From Gemmatimonadota bacterium (GTDB taxonomy: Bacteria; Gemmatimonadota; Gemmatimonadetes; Gemmatimonadales; Gemmatimonadaceae): a stretch of DNA of 64,000 bases. Each line of letters starts with the position of its first letter. The first letter of the stretch is position 1. The DNA is taken from positions 62,001 to 126,000 of the forward strand of contig JAJPIS010000058.1 of the NCBI GenBank assembly GCA_021324635.1, written 5' to 3'. This document shows positions 26,585-36,633 of this stretch, in pieces. The notes below the pieces were generated by a model. It had not been told where the DNA came from, did not search any database, and was given only the letters and a program-made list of their open reading frames with translations. The position numbers were made by a program, and so were the translations under genes.

Positions 26585-27294
26585 CGGCGGTCAAGATCTG
26601 TGGCCTCACGCGGGCCGCGGACGCCGAGTGTGCGGCGTCGCTGGGCGCCGCGTACCTGGGATGCGTGTTTGCGGGTGGTCCGCGCACGCGAACGCCGGCC
26701 GACGCCGCCGTGATCTTCGCGGGGATCGGCCGCCCGCCCGGGCAGGCGGACCGCCCGCGACGGGTCGGAGTCTTCGGGGCGGGTGACGCGGCGACGGTGG
26801 TGGCGGCGGCCCGCACGGCAGCGCTCGACGTGCTCCAGCTTCACGGCCCCGCCGACCCGGGCGCGGTCGTCGCCCTGCGCGCGCGGATCGAGTGCGAGAT
26901 CTGGGCCGTCGTCCGGTGCACCGGGGGCACCCTGCCGCCGGAGACGTCACGGCTCTGGGGGGTCGCCGACGGGGTGCTGCTCGACGCCGTCCGTCCGGGG
27001 CGGCTCGGCGGGACCGGCGTCGTCCTTCCGTGGGCCGAGCTGGCGCCCCAGATCGCGGCGCTACGCGACCGACCGAGTCGGGCCACTCGGCTCGTCCTCG
27101 CTGGCGGGCTCACGCCCGAGAATGTCGGGACCGCCATCGCCGCGCTCCGTCCGGACGTCGTCGACGTCTCATCGGGTGTGGAGGTCGGGACGCCCGGAGT
27201 CAAGGACACCGGCCGCATGCGCGCCTTCATCGAAGCCGTCGGGATCGCGGATCGCGCGGTCGCTCGGCCATCACCTTTCGTCGCCCGTCCATGA
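26581..27294 (+). CDS. trpF: Phosphoribosylanthranilate isomerase
   Basis: TrpF performs the Amadori rearrangement before TrpC in the tryptophan pathway. The general base Cys7 lies in VKICGLT, and the general acid Asp is in the [14 protein letters not shown] segment. VLQLHG and [10 protein letters not shown] plus DVSSGVE form the phosphate-binding end of the barrel. The 237 residues are slightly longer than usual because of an Arg/Pro insertion around [11 protein letters not shown]. Starts and stops overlap trpC and trpB by 4 bases. Confidence 0.95.
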   Translation: MTAVKICGLTRAADAECAASLGAAYLGCVFAGGPRTRTPADAAVIFAGIGRPPGQADRPRRVGVFGAGDAATVVAAARTAALDVLQLHGPADPGAVVALRARIECEIWAVVRCTGGTLPPETSRLWGVADGVLLDAVRPGRLGGTGVVLPWAELAPQIAALRDRPSRATRLVLAGGLTPENVGTAIAALRPDVVDVSSGVEVGTPGVKDTGRMRAFIEAVGIADRAVARPSPFVARP

Positions 27295-28547
27295 GCACCC
27301 TCGCGACCCACGATCGGTTCGGGATATTCGGCGGCCGCTACGTGCCCGAGACCCTGATCCCCGCGCTGGAGGCGCTCGACCAGGCGCTGACCCAGGCGCT
27401 CGCCGATCCCGCCTTCCGCAGCGAGATCGACGACCTCCTCGGCACGTACGTGGGGCGACCGTCCCCCCTGAGCACGGCGCCCCGACTGTCGGCCCTGGCC
27501 GGTGCCCCCGTCTATCTCAAGCGCGAGGACCTGAACCACACGGGCGCCCACAAGATCAACAACACCGTCGGGCAGGCGGTGCTCGCCCGGCGCATGGGGA
27601 AGCGGCGGATCATCGCCGAGACGGGGGCCGGGCAGCACGGCGTCGCGACGGCGACGATTTGTGCCCGTTTCGGCCTTCAGTGCGTCGTGTACATGGGCAC
27701 GGAAGACATGCGTCGCCAGGAGCTGAACGTCTACCGGATGCGGCTCATGGGAGCGACCGTGACTCCGGTCGACAGTGGCACGCGCACGCTGAAGGATGCT
27801 ACCACCGAGGCGATCCGCGATTGGGTCACCAACGTCAATGACAGCCACTACATCATCGGGTCGGTCGTTGGTCCGGCCCCGTATCCGCGGATGGTTCGGG
27901 AGTTCCAATCCGTCATCGGGCGGGAGGCGCGGCGCCAGATCCTGGAGCGCGCTGGACGCCTGCCGCACACCGTGGTCGCCTGCGTTGGCGGCGGCTCGAA
28001 CGCGATCGGCATCTTCTCGGGCTTCGTGGATGACCGCGCCGTGGAGCTGATCGGCGTGGAGGCGGGCGGGGAAGGACTCGACACCGATCGCCACGCGGCG
28101 TCGCTCACGCGGGGGACGCCCGGCGTGCTGCACGGGTCGCTCAGCTACCTGCTCCAGGATGCCGCCGGGCAGGTCCACCCCGCCCATTCGATCTCGGCGG
28201 GACTGGACTACCCCGGGGTCGGTCCCGAGCACGCGTACCTGAAGGACTCCGGCCGCGCGACCTACGTCGCGGTGAGCGACGCCGAGGCACTCGCCGCGTT
28301 CGAGCTCCTGAGCCGCAGCGAGGGGATCATCCCTGCGCTCGAGACGGCCCACGCGGTCGCCTGGGTCGCGGCCCAGGCGGGGCGGTGGCAGGCCGACCAG
28401 CCGGTGCTGCTCTGCGTCAGCGGGCGTGGCGACAAGGACGTCGGGCAAGTGAGCGCGCTGGGACTCGGCGCTGGTGAGGCGGCGGGCGGAGTGGGTCGGG
28501 CGGGCGCGGCGGGCGCGGCCCCGGTCGGGGAGACTTCCCGGCGGTGA
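27291..28547 (+). CDS. trpB: Tryptophan synthase beta chain
   Basis: TrpB condenses indole with serine using PLP. Lys88 in [10 protein letters not shown] binds [13 protein letters not shown] and the phosphate loop VGGGSNAIG follow, and [14 protein letters not shown] is the TrpB1-type signature. ATG 27291 overlaps the trpF stop; the open frame upstream is a shadow. The 418-residue protein has an extra Gly/Ala-rich C-terminal tail of about 25 residues. Its stop overlaps the HEAT-repeat gene, not trpA, which lies two genes further on. Confidence 0.97.
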   Translation: MSTLATHDRFGIFGGRYVPETLIPALEALDQALTQALADPAFRSEIDDLLGTYVGRPSPLSTAPRLSALAGAPVYLKREDLNHTGAHKINNTVGQAVLARRMGKRRIIAETGAGQHGVATATICARFGLQCVVYMGTEDMRRQELNVYRMRLMGATVTPVDSGTRTLKDATTEAIRDWVTNVNDSHYIIGSVVGPAPYPRMVREFQSVIGREARRQILERAGRLPHTVVACVGGGSNAIGIFSGFVDDRAVELIGVEAGGEGLDTDRHAASLTRGTPGVLHGSLSYLLQDAAGQVHPAHSISAGLDYPGVGPEHAYLKDSGRATYVAVSDAEALAAFELLSRSEGIIPALETAHAVAWVAAQAGRWQADQPVLLCVSGRGDKDVGQVSALGLGAGEAAGGVGRAGAAGAAPVGETSRR

Positions 28548-30343
28548 ACGGGGCGAGTGTCGCGGTTGCGCCGCCCCGCGGCGTCGGGTCGGGTGGCGCA
28601 CCGGGTGGCGCAGCGGGTGGCGCAGCGGGCGCGACGTCGGCCGAGGCCGACGAGGAGGCGCCGACTCTTCCGTTCCCGAGCGCGCCGATCGAGGACATGC
28701 TCCGCCTCCTCCTCAAGGGTGTGCGCGCGCACCAGCTCTACCTGCACAACAATCCCACCTACGTCCGCGCGATCGACGTACTGCGTGCGTCGTTCGCGCC
28801 GATCTGGGAGTACACCGACGACTTCGCGCTCCAGGTCACCGAGGGCGAGCTGCTCTGGGAAGGCGTACCGGTGCTGCGCGAGCCGGGCAAGACGGCCGAC
28901 AGCCTGCCCTGGCTGTTTTACAAGGATGGCGTGCGCGAGCTGCGGATCCAGAAGGGCTTCGAGCAGGATGATCTCACCGGGTTCCTCGACATCATCCAGC
29001 GGGCGCGCCGCAACGCTCCCGACGACGACGACATGCTCGTCATGCTCTGGGAGCGGGACCTGCTCTACCTCCGCTACAAGTACGTGGAGCTGGCCGACGA
29101 GGGGACGGTCGGCGCCGCCGAGATCACGTCGCACTTCGAGCCGCACCACGTCGAGCCACCGGGACCGAACGATGCCCCCCGGCCCGAGGAGCAGCTCTCC
29201 GAGTCCCGACCGGGACTCGTGAACCTCGCCGACTTCGACAGCACGCTCTACTTCCTCGACGACGCGGAGATCGCCTATCTCCGGGACGCGGTGGAGCGCG
29301 AGTACGCGAGCGACCTCCGGCAGAACGTGCTGGCGATCCTGCTCGACATCGTCGAGACGCAGGACGAGCCGGCCGTCCGCGACGAGGTCGCGGGCATCCT
29401 CGACCTGCTCGTCGTGCACTTCCTGTCCGCCCGCGAGCTGCGGGCTGTCGCCTTCCTGCTCCAGGAAGTGGGGGTCGCCACGCGCCGGGCGGCGAAGCTG
29501 ACGCCGGCCCAGCGCGACCGGCTGGCCCAACTCCCCGATCGCCTGAGTCAGCCCGATGCGCTCTCGCAGCTCCTCGAGTCCCTCGACAGCTCCGTCGAGC
29601 TGCCGCCGGAGTCGGACCTCGCGGCCCTCTTCGCCGAGCTTCGGCCGCGTGCCCTCGAGACCGTGTTCGGGTGGATCTCGCGGCTCCAGGATCCGCGGGT
29701 GCGCGATCTGCTCCAGGCGGCCGCGGCCCGACTCACGTCGACCAACAGCGCGGAGCTCGTCCGCCTCATCGGCAGCGGCAATCCGACCGTCGCGCGCGAG
29801 GCGATCCAGCGCGCCGCTGCCGTCCGGAGCACGGCGGCGGTCACCCCGATCATTCGGCGTCTCGCCGATCCGCATCCGGTCATGCGGCTCGCCGCGGTCC
29901 AGGCCCTGGCGGAGATCGGGTCCGCCGGCGCCCTCCAGGGGCTGGAGCGGGCGATCGATGACGCGGACCGCGACGTGCGCATCGCCGCCGTCCGTGCGCT
30001 CACGGCCCGCGCGTATCGGCCGGCCCTCCCGCGGGTCGAGGCCACGGTCAAGGGCAAATCGCTGCGCGACGCGGACCTGACCGAGAAGATGGCGATGTTC
30101 GAGCTCTACGGCGCGCTGTGCGGCGAGGCCGGCATTCCGCTGCTCGACGGGATCCTGAATGCCCGAGGGTTCCTTGGCCGGCGCGAGGACGCCGAGGCCC
30201 GGGCCTGCGCCGCGATGGCGCTCGGTCGGGTCGCGACCGAGCGCGCGATGGTCTCGCTCCAGCGCGCCGCCAAGGAACTGAAGGAGAAGGACGTGATCGT
30301 CCGCAACGCGGTGAACAAAGCCCTCCGCGGAGCCGCCCCGTGA
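28544..30343 (+). CDS. HEAT-repeat scaffold protein between trpB and trpA
   Basis: The 599-residue protein has a low-complexity N-terminus encoded by 12-bp repeats, a conserved-looking N-terminal domain (about 45-190: [29 protein letters not shown]) and C-terminal HEAT-type repeats (about 400-590), for example [19 protein letters not shown] and [17 protein letters not shown]. No enzyme motif was seen. Its N-terminal segment resembles that of the next gene (both have RA-H-LY-N-P / [10 protein letters not shown]), so the two proteins may act together in signalling. GTG 28544 overlaps the trpB stop, and its stop overlaps the HD-GYP gene. Confidence 0.75.
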   Translation: MNGASVAVAPPRGVGSGGAPGGAAGGAAGATSAEADEEAPTLPFPSAPIEDMLRLLLKGVRAHQLYLHNNPTYVRAIDVLRASFAPIWEYTDDFALQVTEGELLWEGVPVLREPGKTADSLPWLFYKDGVRELRIQKGFEQDDLTGFLDIIQRARRNAPDDDDMLVMLWERDLLYLRYKYVELADEGTVGAAEITSHFEPHHVEPPGPNDAPRPEEQLSESRPGLVNLADFDSTLYFLDDAEIAYLRDAVEREYASDLRQNVLAILLDIVETQDEPAVRDEVAGILDLLVVHFLSARELRAVAFLLQEVGVATRRAAKLTPAQRDRLAQLPDRLSQPDALSQLLESLDSSVELPPESDLAALFAELRPRALETVFGWISRLQDPRVRDLLQAAAARLTSTNSAELVRLIGSGNPTVAREAIQRAAAVRSTAAVTPIIRRLADPHPVMRLAAVQALAEIGSAGALQGLERAIDDADRDVRIAAVRALTARAYRPALPRVEATVKGKSLRDADLTEKMAMFELYGALCGEAGIPLLDGILNARGFLGRREDAEARACAAMALGRVATERAMVSLQRAAKELKEKDVIVRNAVNKALRGAAP

Positions 30344-31860
30344 GCGCCGCACCGGCCGCACCGGCCGCACCGGCCGCACCGGCGGCCGCCCGCGAGCCCG
30401 ACACCAACCCGCACCGCAACGAGGCGGGCTCCGACGCCGCCGTCCGCCGCCTCGGCCGAACGTTCATGCTGGCGTTCCATGCCGCGATGCGCGCGATCAA
30501 GCTCTATCCGGTCGAGAACGCGGCCGTGGTCAAGGCGCTCGATGAGCTGACCGCCGCGACGCGTGCCCTGATCCGGCAGGAGCACGAGCTCGAGTTTCGG
30601 ACCGGCGGCGAGTTCATCTTCGTCAATGCCACGCGGCTCCGGCTCGATCTCGACAACTACTCCAGCTTCAGCCACCTCCTGACCCTCTTCCGGAGCGCCG
30701 GGGTCGGATCGCTGCGCGTCGGCGAGCAGGCGGCGTCGCGCGACTGGCTCGTGTTCCTGTCGCTGGTGCAGGCGCCGGGAGCTGGCGAGCCGGCCGAGCG
30801 CTTCCAGCAGCTCACCGGGAAGCTCGCCGCGGCGGCGGTCACGGCGTTCGAGCTCGGACCGCCCGTTGCCGGCGACCAGGCCGAAGGGAACGACCGCGAG
30901 CAGGCGAAGGAGGGCGCGAAGCGCACCTACGCCCAGTCCGTCGCCGTGTCCAAGGAAGTGATCCATTCGGTCCGGATGGGCCGGGCGCCGAACATCAAGC
31001 GCATCAAACGCGTCGTGCAGGCCATCGTCGACCAGATCCTCAACGAGGAGACGTCGCTCTTCGGGCTGACCACGCTCCGCGACTACGACGAGTACACCTT
31101 CACGCACAGCGTGAACGTCTGCATCTTCTCGGTCGCGCTCGGCCGGCGGCTGGGCCTCAGCAAGCTCCAACTGTACGACCTCGGGCTGGCCGCGCTGTTC
31201 CACGACATCGGCAAGGCGCGGGTCCCGGTCGACGTGCTGAACAAGCCGACGACGCTCTCCGACAGCGAGTGGCGCGCGATCGCCAACCACCCCTGGCTCG
31301 GCGTCCTGTCGCTGTTCGGCGTGCGCAACACGCAGGACCTCCCGTACCGGGCCATGGTCGTCGCCTACGAGCACCACATGAAGACGGACTTGAGCGGCTA
31401 TCCGCGCCCCGTGCGGGAGCGGGCGATGAGCATCTTCAGCAAGATCGTGGCGGTGGCCGATGCCTTCGACGCGGCGACGACCCGGCGAGCGTACCAGACC
31501 AACCCCCTGACACCGGCGGCCGTCCTCCAGGAGATGCGCGACAATCCCAAGCGTGGGATGGACCCGGTCGTCGTCAAGGCGTTCATCAACCTCGTCGGGC
31601 TCTACCCGGTCGGCACGCTCGTCGTGCTCGACACCTTCGAGCTCGGGATCGTCCACGCCGTCAACCCGAGTCCCGAGATGATCTCGCGCCCGATCGTTCG
31701 GGTCGTGAGCGATGCGCAGGGGAACGTGCTCTTCCCGGGAACGCTCGTGGATCTGGCCGAGCCGGCGCCCGACGGTCGCCCGGGGGCGTTTGCGCGCACG
31801 GTCATCAAGACGGCCGATCCGGATCGCTACGGGATCCGCGTCGCGGACTACTTCGCGTGA
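30340..31860 (+). CDS. HD-GYP domain protein, candidate cyclic-di-GMP phosphodiesterase
   Basis: The C-terminal half (about residues 235-450) is an HD-GYP domain: [15 protein letters not shown], the metal-binding [30 protein letters not shown] with the GYP variant SGYP, and [14 protein letters not shown]. These match phosphodiesterases that degrade cyclic-di-GMP. The N-terminal 200 residues are an uncharacterised sensor region resembling the preceding HEAT gene's start. An AAP-repeat at residues 3-17 is encoded by four 9-bp repeats. GTG 30340 is used because of the 4-base overlap; the upstream open frame is a shadow. Its stop overlaps trpA, so a second-messenger enzyme is embedded in the trp operon. 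Confidence 0.88.
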   Translation: MSAAPAAPAAPAAPAAAREPDTNPHRNEAGSDAAVRRLGRTFMLAFHAAMRAIKLYPVENAAVVKALDELTAATRALIRQEHELEFRTGGEFIFVNATRLRLDLDNYSSFSHLLTLFRSAGVGSLRVGEQAASRDWLVFLSLVQAPGAGEPAERFQQLTGKLAAAAVTAFELGPPVAGDQAEGNDREQAKEGAKRTYAQSVAVSKEVIHSVRMGRAPNIKRIKRVVQAIVDQILNEETSLFGLTTLRDYDEYTFTHSVNVCIFSVALGRRLGLSKLQLYDLGLAALFHDIGKARVPVDVLNKPTTLSDSEWRAIANHPWLGVLSLFGVRNTQDLPYRAMVVAYEHHMKTDLSGYPRPVRERAMSIFSKIVAVADAFDAATTRRAYQTNPLTPAAVLQEMRDNPKRGMDPVVVKAFINLVGLYPVGTLVVLDTFELGIVHAVNPSPEMISRPIVRVVSDAQGNVLFPGTLVDLAEPAPDGRPGAFARTVIKTADPDRYGIRVADYFA

Positions 31861-32708
31861 GCGCCGGCGCGCTCGCTTCGCGCTTCACGGCCCTGCGCCA
31901 GGCCCGCCGCCGGGCGCTCGTGTGCTACGTGACGGCGGGTTTTCCGGACGCGGCCGCGACGGTGACGCTCGTCCAGGGGCTCGCCGCCGCCGGCGCCGAC
32001 GTCATCGAGCTCGGGATTCCCTTCTCCGACCCGCTCGCCGATGGGCCGGTCATTCAGGGCAGCTCGCAGCGCGCGCTCGACAATGGCATGACGTACGAGG
32101 GAGCGCTGGCCCTCATCGGCCGCGCACGGGTCGACGTCCCGATCATCCTCTTCACGTACCTGAATCCCCTCCTCGCCGCCGGACCCGACGCCCTGCGCCG
32201 CGCCGTCGACGCCGGGGCGGCCGGCGTGCTCGTCACGGACCTTCCGGTTGGCGCCGACCCGCCGCGAGAGGAGTGGCTCGGGTCGAGCGGGCTCGCCTTC
32301 GTCCGGCTCGTCGCGCCGACGACGCCGCCGGCGCGCATGGCCGAGATCGCGCGACACGGGAGTGGGTTCGTGTATCTGATCAGCCGCCTCGGCGTGACCG
32401 GCGAGCGGGCCGACCTGCCGCCGGAGCTCCCGCTGACCGTCCAGCGCCTGCGCTCGGCCACCGACCTGCCGGTCTGCGTCGGGTTCGGGATCGCCCGGCG
32501 CGATCAGGCGACGGCGGTCGGCCGGCTGGCCGACGGGATCGTGGTGGGGAGTGCGCTGGTCGCGGCGGCCGGGCGCAGCATCGATGGCGCGATCGATCTG
32601 GCCCGCGAGTTACGGCGCGGGCTCGATGCCGCCGGCGGAGAGCTCCCGGGCGCCGGGGCGCCCACCCGGGCGGCGGGCGAGGCCAGCCGAGCGACACCGC
32701 CCGCATGA
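31857..32708 (+). CDS. trpA: Tryptophan synthase alpha chain
   Basis: TrpA cleaves indole-3-glycerol phosphate and channels indole to TrpB. The catalytic Glu51 and Asp62 are in [39 protein letters not shown] and [11 protein letters not shown] follow the barrel order. GTG 31857 overlaps the HD-GYP stop. The last 30 residues are a Gly/Ala/Pro-rich extension of the 283-residue protein. It is separated from trpB by the two signalling genes, an uncommon arrangement. Confidence 0.96.
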   Translation: MSAGALASRFTALRQARRRALVCYVTAGFPDAAATVTLVQGLAAAGADVIELGIPFSDPLADGPVIQGSSQRALDNGMTYEGALALIGRARVDVPIILFTYLNPLLAAGPDALRRAVDAGAAGVLVTDLPVGADPPREEWLGSSGLAFVRLVAPTTPPARMAEIARHGSGFVYLISRLGVTGERADLPPELPLTVQRLRSATDLPVCVGFGIARRDQATAVGRLADGIVVGSALVAAAGRSIDGAIDLARELRRGLDAAGGELPGAGAPTRAAGEASRATPPA

Positions 32709-34774
32709 GCGGACTGCTCCACCGCTACGCGCGCGCGGTCGGGGTGGCGGGCACGGCCGTGCTCGTGGCCGCCCTCATCACCGATCCGCAGTGGGTGCGG
32801 CAGCCGCTCACGATGCTGGCCCTCATCGTCGCGACGGCGGCGCTCCGGTCGGCGCAGATCCCGCTCACCAAGTACTCGGCGCTCAATCTGGTCGGCGCGG
32901 TGGCGACCACGGCAGCCCTCATCGTCGGCGCGCCGGTCACCCTCGCGGCGCTGTTCATCGGGTTCCTGGTCGCCGACGGGGTGGTCCTCCGCAAGTCGGT
33001 CGAGTTCGCGTGGATCAACGCCGGGCGCGAGGTGCTGGCTTTGGCGGCCGCCTACGGGCTGTACGCGGGGGCGCTCCACATCAGCGGCGCGACCGAGCTG
33101 GACGCCGACGCCACGTTCGCGGTCGCCGTGTTCGTGGTCGCCTACTACGGGCTCACGCGGGCGATGCTCTATTTCACGCTCCTCGTCCGTGACAAGCTCC
33201 GTCCCGAGGAGCGCGGGCTCATTCTCCGCTACGAGCTCGTCGCCGCAGGCTCGGGCACGGCCGCCATGTGCGCGACCACGCTCGCGGTGGTGACGTTCGG
33301 CTGGGGGGCGTGGCCCATCCTCGTCATCCTCGCCGGCGCCGGCTACGTCCTCAAGCGGATCCTCGAGGACTCGATCGCCGCCGAAGAGCAGAACATCATC
33401 CACGCGATGGAGGACGTGGTCATCGCCGACGTGGCGCTGGGCGAGGCGTGTGCCCTCATCGAGCGGCTGGCGCACCGCCTGATCGACTGGACGGACTTCC
33501 GGATCTGGGTGCTCCGCGCCGATGGGCCGTATCTCGCCTACCGGACCGGCGAGGGCGTCCTCGCCACCATGCGCCCGCAAACCCAGGACGGCGCGGTCCT
33601 GCGCAAGTTGGCACTGGAGTCGGGGCGGCCGGTCGTCGTGCTCGACTCGACGCGCGACCGCCGCATCGAGCAGGCGCGGACGTCGGCCCGCAGCGTGGTC
33701 GTGACGCCGCTGCGGTTCGGGGAGCGCAACGTCGGGCTCCTGGAGCTGGAGCATCATAAGCGCGCGACCTACGGAGCCAAGGAGCTCGGCCTCATCCAGC
33801 GCGTCGCCGCCCAGTTGGCGACGACACTGCACATCCACGAGCTCCGCCAGCCACTCCTGGACGCGGTCTCGCGCATGGGAGCGCAGGTGGAGACGCTCGG
33901 GCAGTCGGCCCGTGCGCTCCGCGGCGGCGGCGAGAGCGTCGCCCGGACGGTGGGGGACATCTCCCGCGCGATCGTGGAAGAGGCCGACCAGCTCTCGCGC
34001 AGCCTGGACGTGACCCGCGGGCTGCATACCGCCACGACCGGCGTGGTGCGCGACGGCAGCGCGGCCGCCGAGGCGAGTCGCCGCGCCACCGAGATCGCCT
34101 CCGAGCACCGGGGCACGATCGCCACGGCCATCGATCGACTCGTGAGCGCGAAGGGATTCGTCAGCGAGAGCTCGACCCAGATCGACCGGCTCGCCCGGAC
34201 GGCCGCCGAGCTCACGCAGTTCATCACCGTGATCAAGGAAGTCGCCGAGCAGACGGATCTCCTCGCGCTCAACGCGGCGATCGAGGCCGCCCGCGCGGGC
34301 GCCGAGGGGCGCGGGTTCGCCGTCGTCGCCGACGAGGTACGCAAGCTCGCCGAGCAGAGCGCACGCGCGTCGGCGCAGGCCGCGGATATCATCCTCGGAT
34401 TCGAGGACCAGACTCGGCGCATCGCCACCCAGATGGAACGCGGCCGCTCCATCGTGGGAGACGCCGAAGGGCTGTCCGAAGCGGCGCTGCAGGCACTCGA
34501 CGTGATCCTCGACGCCACCGCCCAGAGCGCGCAGCACGCGCGCCGCATCGCCCAGGTGTCACGTGACCAGGAGCAGGAGTGCGCCCGGCTCCAGGAGCGG
34601 GTCGCGCGGATCGCCGGGATCTCGGACCGCAATCGGTCCGGCGCCGAGGCGGTGACGGCGTCGGCGAAGGAACAGGCCGTCGCGCTCGCCGGATTGGAGA
34701 CGGCGACCCGCGAGCTGCATGGCGTCGCGACGTACCTGGACGACCTCACACGGCGGATCACGACCGCGCGCTAG
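32705..34774 (+). CDS. Membrane sensor: multi-helix domain, GAF domain, MCP signalling domain
   Basis: The 689-residue protein begins with six or seven transmembrane helices (about 10-215), a MASE-like module without a large periplasmic loop. A GAF domain follows (about 240-375, ending [23 protein letters not shown]). The C-terminal half is the coiled-coil signalling domain of methyl-accepting chemotaxis proteins, with the hairpin [20 protein letters not shown] and [17 protein letters not shown] that binds CheA/CheW. No HAMP domain is evident. It could sense an intracellular or membrane-derived signal rather than an external ligand. ATG 32705 overlaps the trpA stop. It is the last gene of the trpC operon. 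Confidence 0.88.
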   Translation: MSGLLHRYARAVGVAGTAVLVAALITDPQWVRQPLTMLALIVATAALRSAQIPLTKYSALNLVGAVATTAALIVGAPVTLAALFIGFLVADGVVLRKSVEFAWINAGREVLALAAAYGLYAGALHISGATELDADATFAVAVFVVAYYGLTRAMLYFTLLVRDKLRPEERGLILRYELVAAGSGTAAMCATTLAVVTFGWGAWPILVILAGAGYVLKRILEDSIAAEEQNIIHAMEDVVIADVALGEACALIERLAHRLIDWTDFRIWVLRADGPYLAYRTGEGVLATMRPQTQDGAVLRKLALESGRPVVVLDSTRDRRIEQARTSARSVVVTPLRFGERNVGLLELEHHKRATYGAKELGLIQRVAAQLATTLHIHELRQPLLDAVSRMGAQVETLGQSARALRGGGESVARTVGDISRAIVEEADQLSRSLDVTRGLHTATTGVVRDGSAAAEASRRATEIASEHRGTIATAIDRLVSAKGFVSESSTQIDRLARTAAELTQFITVIKEVAEQTDLLALNAAIEAARAGAEGRGFAVVADEVRKLAEQSARASAQAADIILGFEDQTRRIATQMERGRSIVGDAEGLSEAALQALDVILDATAQSAQHARRIAQVSRDQEQECARLQERVARIAGISDRNRSGAEAVTASAKEQAVALAGLETATRELHGVATYLDDLTRRITTAR

Positions 34775-34814
34775 CAGGGCAGGCGCTCTTCGGACGCTCG
34801 CAGGGCGTTCGCAG

Positions 34815-34869
34815 ATGCTCCCGGAATGCTCCCGGAATGGTCCCGGAATGCTCGCGGGATGCTCGCTGC
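34815..34869. repeat. 11-bp tandem repeat, five copies
   Basis: The unit atgctcccgga occurs twice exactly (34815-34836) and then in three variants (atggtcccgga, atgctcgcggg, atgctcgctgc). The period of 11 is about one helical turn. It lies in the 171-base gap between the MCP-like gene and folB. The remainder of the gap holds only the candidate folB promoter. Confidence 0.75.
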
Positions 34870-34909
34870 CCTCGCCGGACGTGGCACCGCACGGCGTCCG
34901 GTGCGCCCT

Positions 34910-34939
34910 CTGACCGCCGGCGCTCTGTCCCTGTAACTT
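34910..34939 (+). promoter_or_regulatory. Putative leaderless promoter of folB
   Basis: CTGACC (34910-34915) and TAACTT (34934-34939) are 18 bases apart. Only 6 bases separate TAACTT from the GTG start of folB, so transcription would begin at the start codon. The same TAACTT-N6-start arrangement occurs before the U32 gene at 61338. Inferred from sequence. Confidence 0.4.
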
Positions 34940-34945
34940 TCCATC

Positions 34946-35323
34946 GTGCGCACGCGCCAGATCGTCTCCCTGCACCGCATGGCCTTCCACGCCCGCATTG
35001 GCGTGCTGCCGCACGAGAGCGAGTTGCCGCAGCCGGTGGAGATCGACCTGAGTGTCTGGCCGAGCGCGGCGACGCCGACCGTGATCGACTACCGGGCGCT
35101 CTACGCCGTGGCGGCCGAGTCCGTCGGGTCCCAGCACACGGCGTACCTCGAGGACCTGGCCGAGCGCGTGGTCACGCGCGCCCTCCGACTGCCGGGCGTC
35201 AGCGCCGCCCGGGCAGCCGTCCGGAAACCTCACGTCGCCCTTCCCGGGCCGCTCGCCTACGCCGAAGTGGTGCTCGAGCGGACGGCCGAGGCCCCGCATC
35301 CAGACGAGACGCATGCCCGCTGA
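34946..35323 (+). CDS. folB: Dihydroneopterin aldolase
   Basis: FolB splits dihydroneopterin in folate synthesis. The short protein (125 residues) shows LHRMAFHARIGVLPHE with the catalytic Glu24, the DYRALY strand and the lysine segment VRKPHVALPG. It overlaps folK by 11 bases, which is the common order. GTG 34946 is the earliest start before the conserved region and has no Shine-Dalgarno sequence, consistent with a leaderless transcript. Confidence 0.92.
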   Translation: MRTRQIVSLHRMAFHARIGVLPHESELPQPVEIDLSVWPSAATPTVIDYRALYAVAAESVGSQHTAYLEDLAERVVTRALRLPGVSAARAAVRKPHVALPGPLAYAEVVLERTAEAPHPDETHAR

Positions 35324-35774
35324 TCGCGGTCCATCGCCTGCCGAGGAGACCGCCTATGTGGCCCTCGGGTCCAACCTCGGTGATCGGGCGGCGCATCTCG
35401 CGGCCGCTCGCGAGGCGCTGGGAGCGCTGCCGGGCACACGACTCCTCGCCGAGTCCGACGTCGAGGAGACGGCGCCGATCGGGCCACCGGGGCAGGGGGC
35501 GTACCTCAATCAGATGGTCGCGCTCGCGACCACGCTCGACCCCGCGGCGCTGCTCGACCGGCTGCACGACATCGAGCGTTCGCGTGGCCGTGAGCGCCGG
35601 GAACGGTGGGGGCCGCGCACGCTCGACCTCGACATTGTGCGCTTTGGCGCCCGGCGGCTCACCGGGTCGGCGCTCACGATCCCGCACCCGGAGCTCCCGC
35701 ACCGGGACTTCTGGCGGCGCGAGCTGGCGCAGGTCCAGGCCCGGGTCAGCGACGCCCTCGCCTCGCGGCCGTGA
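35313..35774 (+). CDS. folK: 2-amino-4-hydroxy-6-hydroxymethyldihydropteridine diphosphokinase
   Basis: FolK transfers pyrophosphate from ATP to the pterin made by FolB. YVALGSNLGDRAAHL, AYLNQMVAL and the signature RERWGPRTLDLDIV with its metal-binding Asp pair are diagnostic. The 153-residue length is standard. The frame overlaps folB by 11 bases and the panB start by 4. Confidence 0.95.
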   Translation: MPADRGPSPAEETAYVALGSNLGDRAAHLAAAREALGALPGTRLLAESDVEETAPIGPPGQGAYLNQMVALATTLDPAALLDRLHDIERSRGRERRERWGPRTLDLDIVRFGARRLTGSALTIPHPELPHRDFWRRELAQVQARVSDALASRP

Positions 35775-36604
35775 CCACGCCCGCCGCGCGCGAGGGGCGC
35801 ACGCCGCGCCGCGCCTCGGTCGCCGACTGGCGCGAGCGGGGCGCCCGCGGGGAGCGACTGGTGGTCGTCACCGCCTACGATGCGACCTTCGCGCGGCTCG
35901 TCGCCGACGCCGGCGCCGACGCGATCCTCGTCGGTGACTCCGCCGGCAATGTCATTGCCGGACACGAGACGACGCTGCCGGTGACACTGGACCAGATGAT
36001 CTACCACGGGGCGGCTGTCCGCCGGGGGGCACCCGACGCCTGCGTCATCGTCGACATGCCGTTCCTCAGCTACCAGGTGAGCACCGAGCAGGCACTCCGG
36101 CACTGCGGCCGGGTCATGCAGGAGACGGGTGCGCAGGCGGTCAAGCTCGAGGGCAGTGCGCCCGGGCTCACGCGCACGATCGGCGCGGTCGTCGAGATCG
36201 GAGTGCCCGTGATGGGCCATCTCGGGTTCACGCCGCAGTCGGTGCACGCGCTCGGCGGCCCCCGCGTCCAGGGGCGCGGCGTCGAGGCCGCTGACCGGCT
36301 GCTCGACGCCGCCAGGCGTCTCGAGGATGCCGGCGTGTTCGCCGTCGTCCTGGAGCTCGTTCCGGCGGCACTGGCCGCGCGCATCACCGAGGCGCTGACG
36401 GTGCCGACGATCGGGATCGGGGCGGGGCCCCACTGCCGAGGCCAGGTGCTCGTCCTCTACGACCTGCTCGGACTCACCGATACCTTCACGCCGAAGTACC
36501 TGCGCCGGTATGCGGACCTCGCCGCCACGGTCCGGACGGCCGTACGCACCTTCGGCGACGACGTCCGTGCCGGCAGCTACCCGGACGCGACACACAGCTT
36601 CTGA
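35771..36604 (+). CDS. panB: 3-methyl-2-oxobutanoate hydroxymethyltransferase
   Basis: PanB makes ketopantoate for pantothenate and CoA synthesis. VTAYDATFARLVADAG, ILVGDSAGNVIAGHETTLPVT, the VKLEGS segment and MGHLGFTPQSVHALGG match the family, with metal-binding Asp residues in place. GTG 35771 overlaps folK by 4 bases and gives 277 residues; the open frame upstream is a shadow of folK. panC follows after 29 bases. Confidence 0.95.
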   Translation: MTTPAAREGRTPRRASVADWRERGARGERLVVVTAYDATFARLVADAGADAILVGDSAGNVIAGHETTLPVTLDQMIYHGAAVRRGAPDACVIVDMPFLSYQVSTEQALRHCGRVMQETGAQAVKLEGSAPGLTRTIGAVVEIGVPVMGHLGFTPQSVHALGGPRVQGRGVEAADRLLDAARRLEDAGVFAVVLELVPAALAARITEALTVPTIGIGAGPHCRGQVLVLYDLLGLTDTFTPKYLRRYADLAATVRTAVRTFGDDVRAGSYPDATHSF

Positions 36605-36633
36605 CGGACCCCTCTCCCCCCTGACGCCGCGCC

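Noticed and set aside
34815-34869. CRISPR array
   Set aside because: The units are contiguous 11-mers with no spacers; it is a simple tandem repeat. No other spaced repeat array was seen in the window, apart from the three short copies at 23569-23615.
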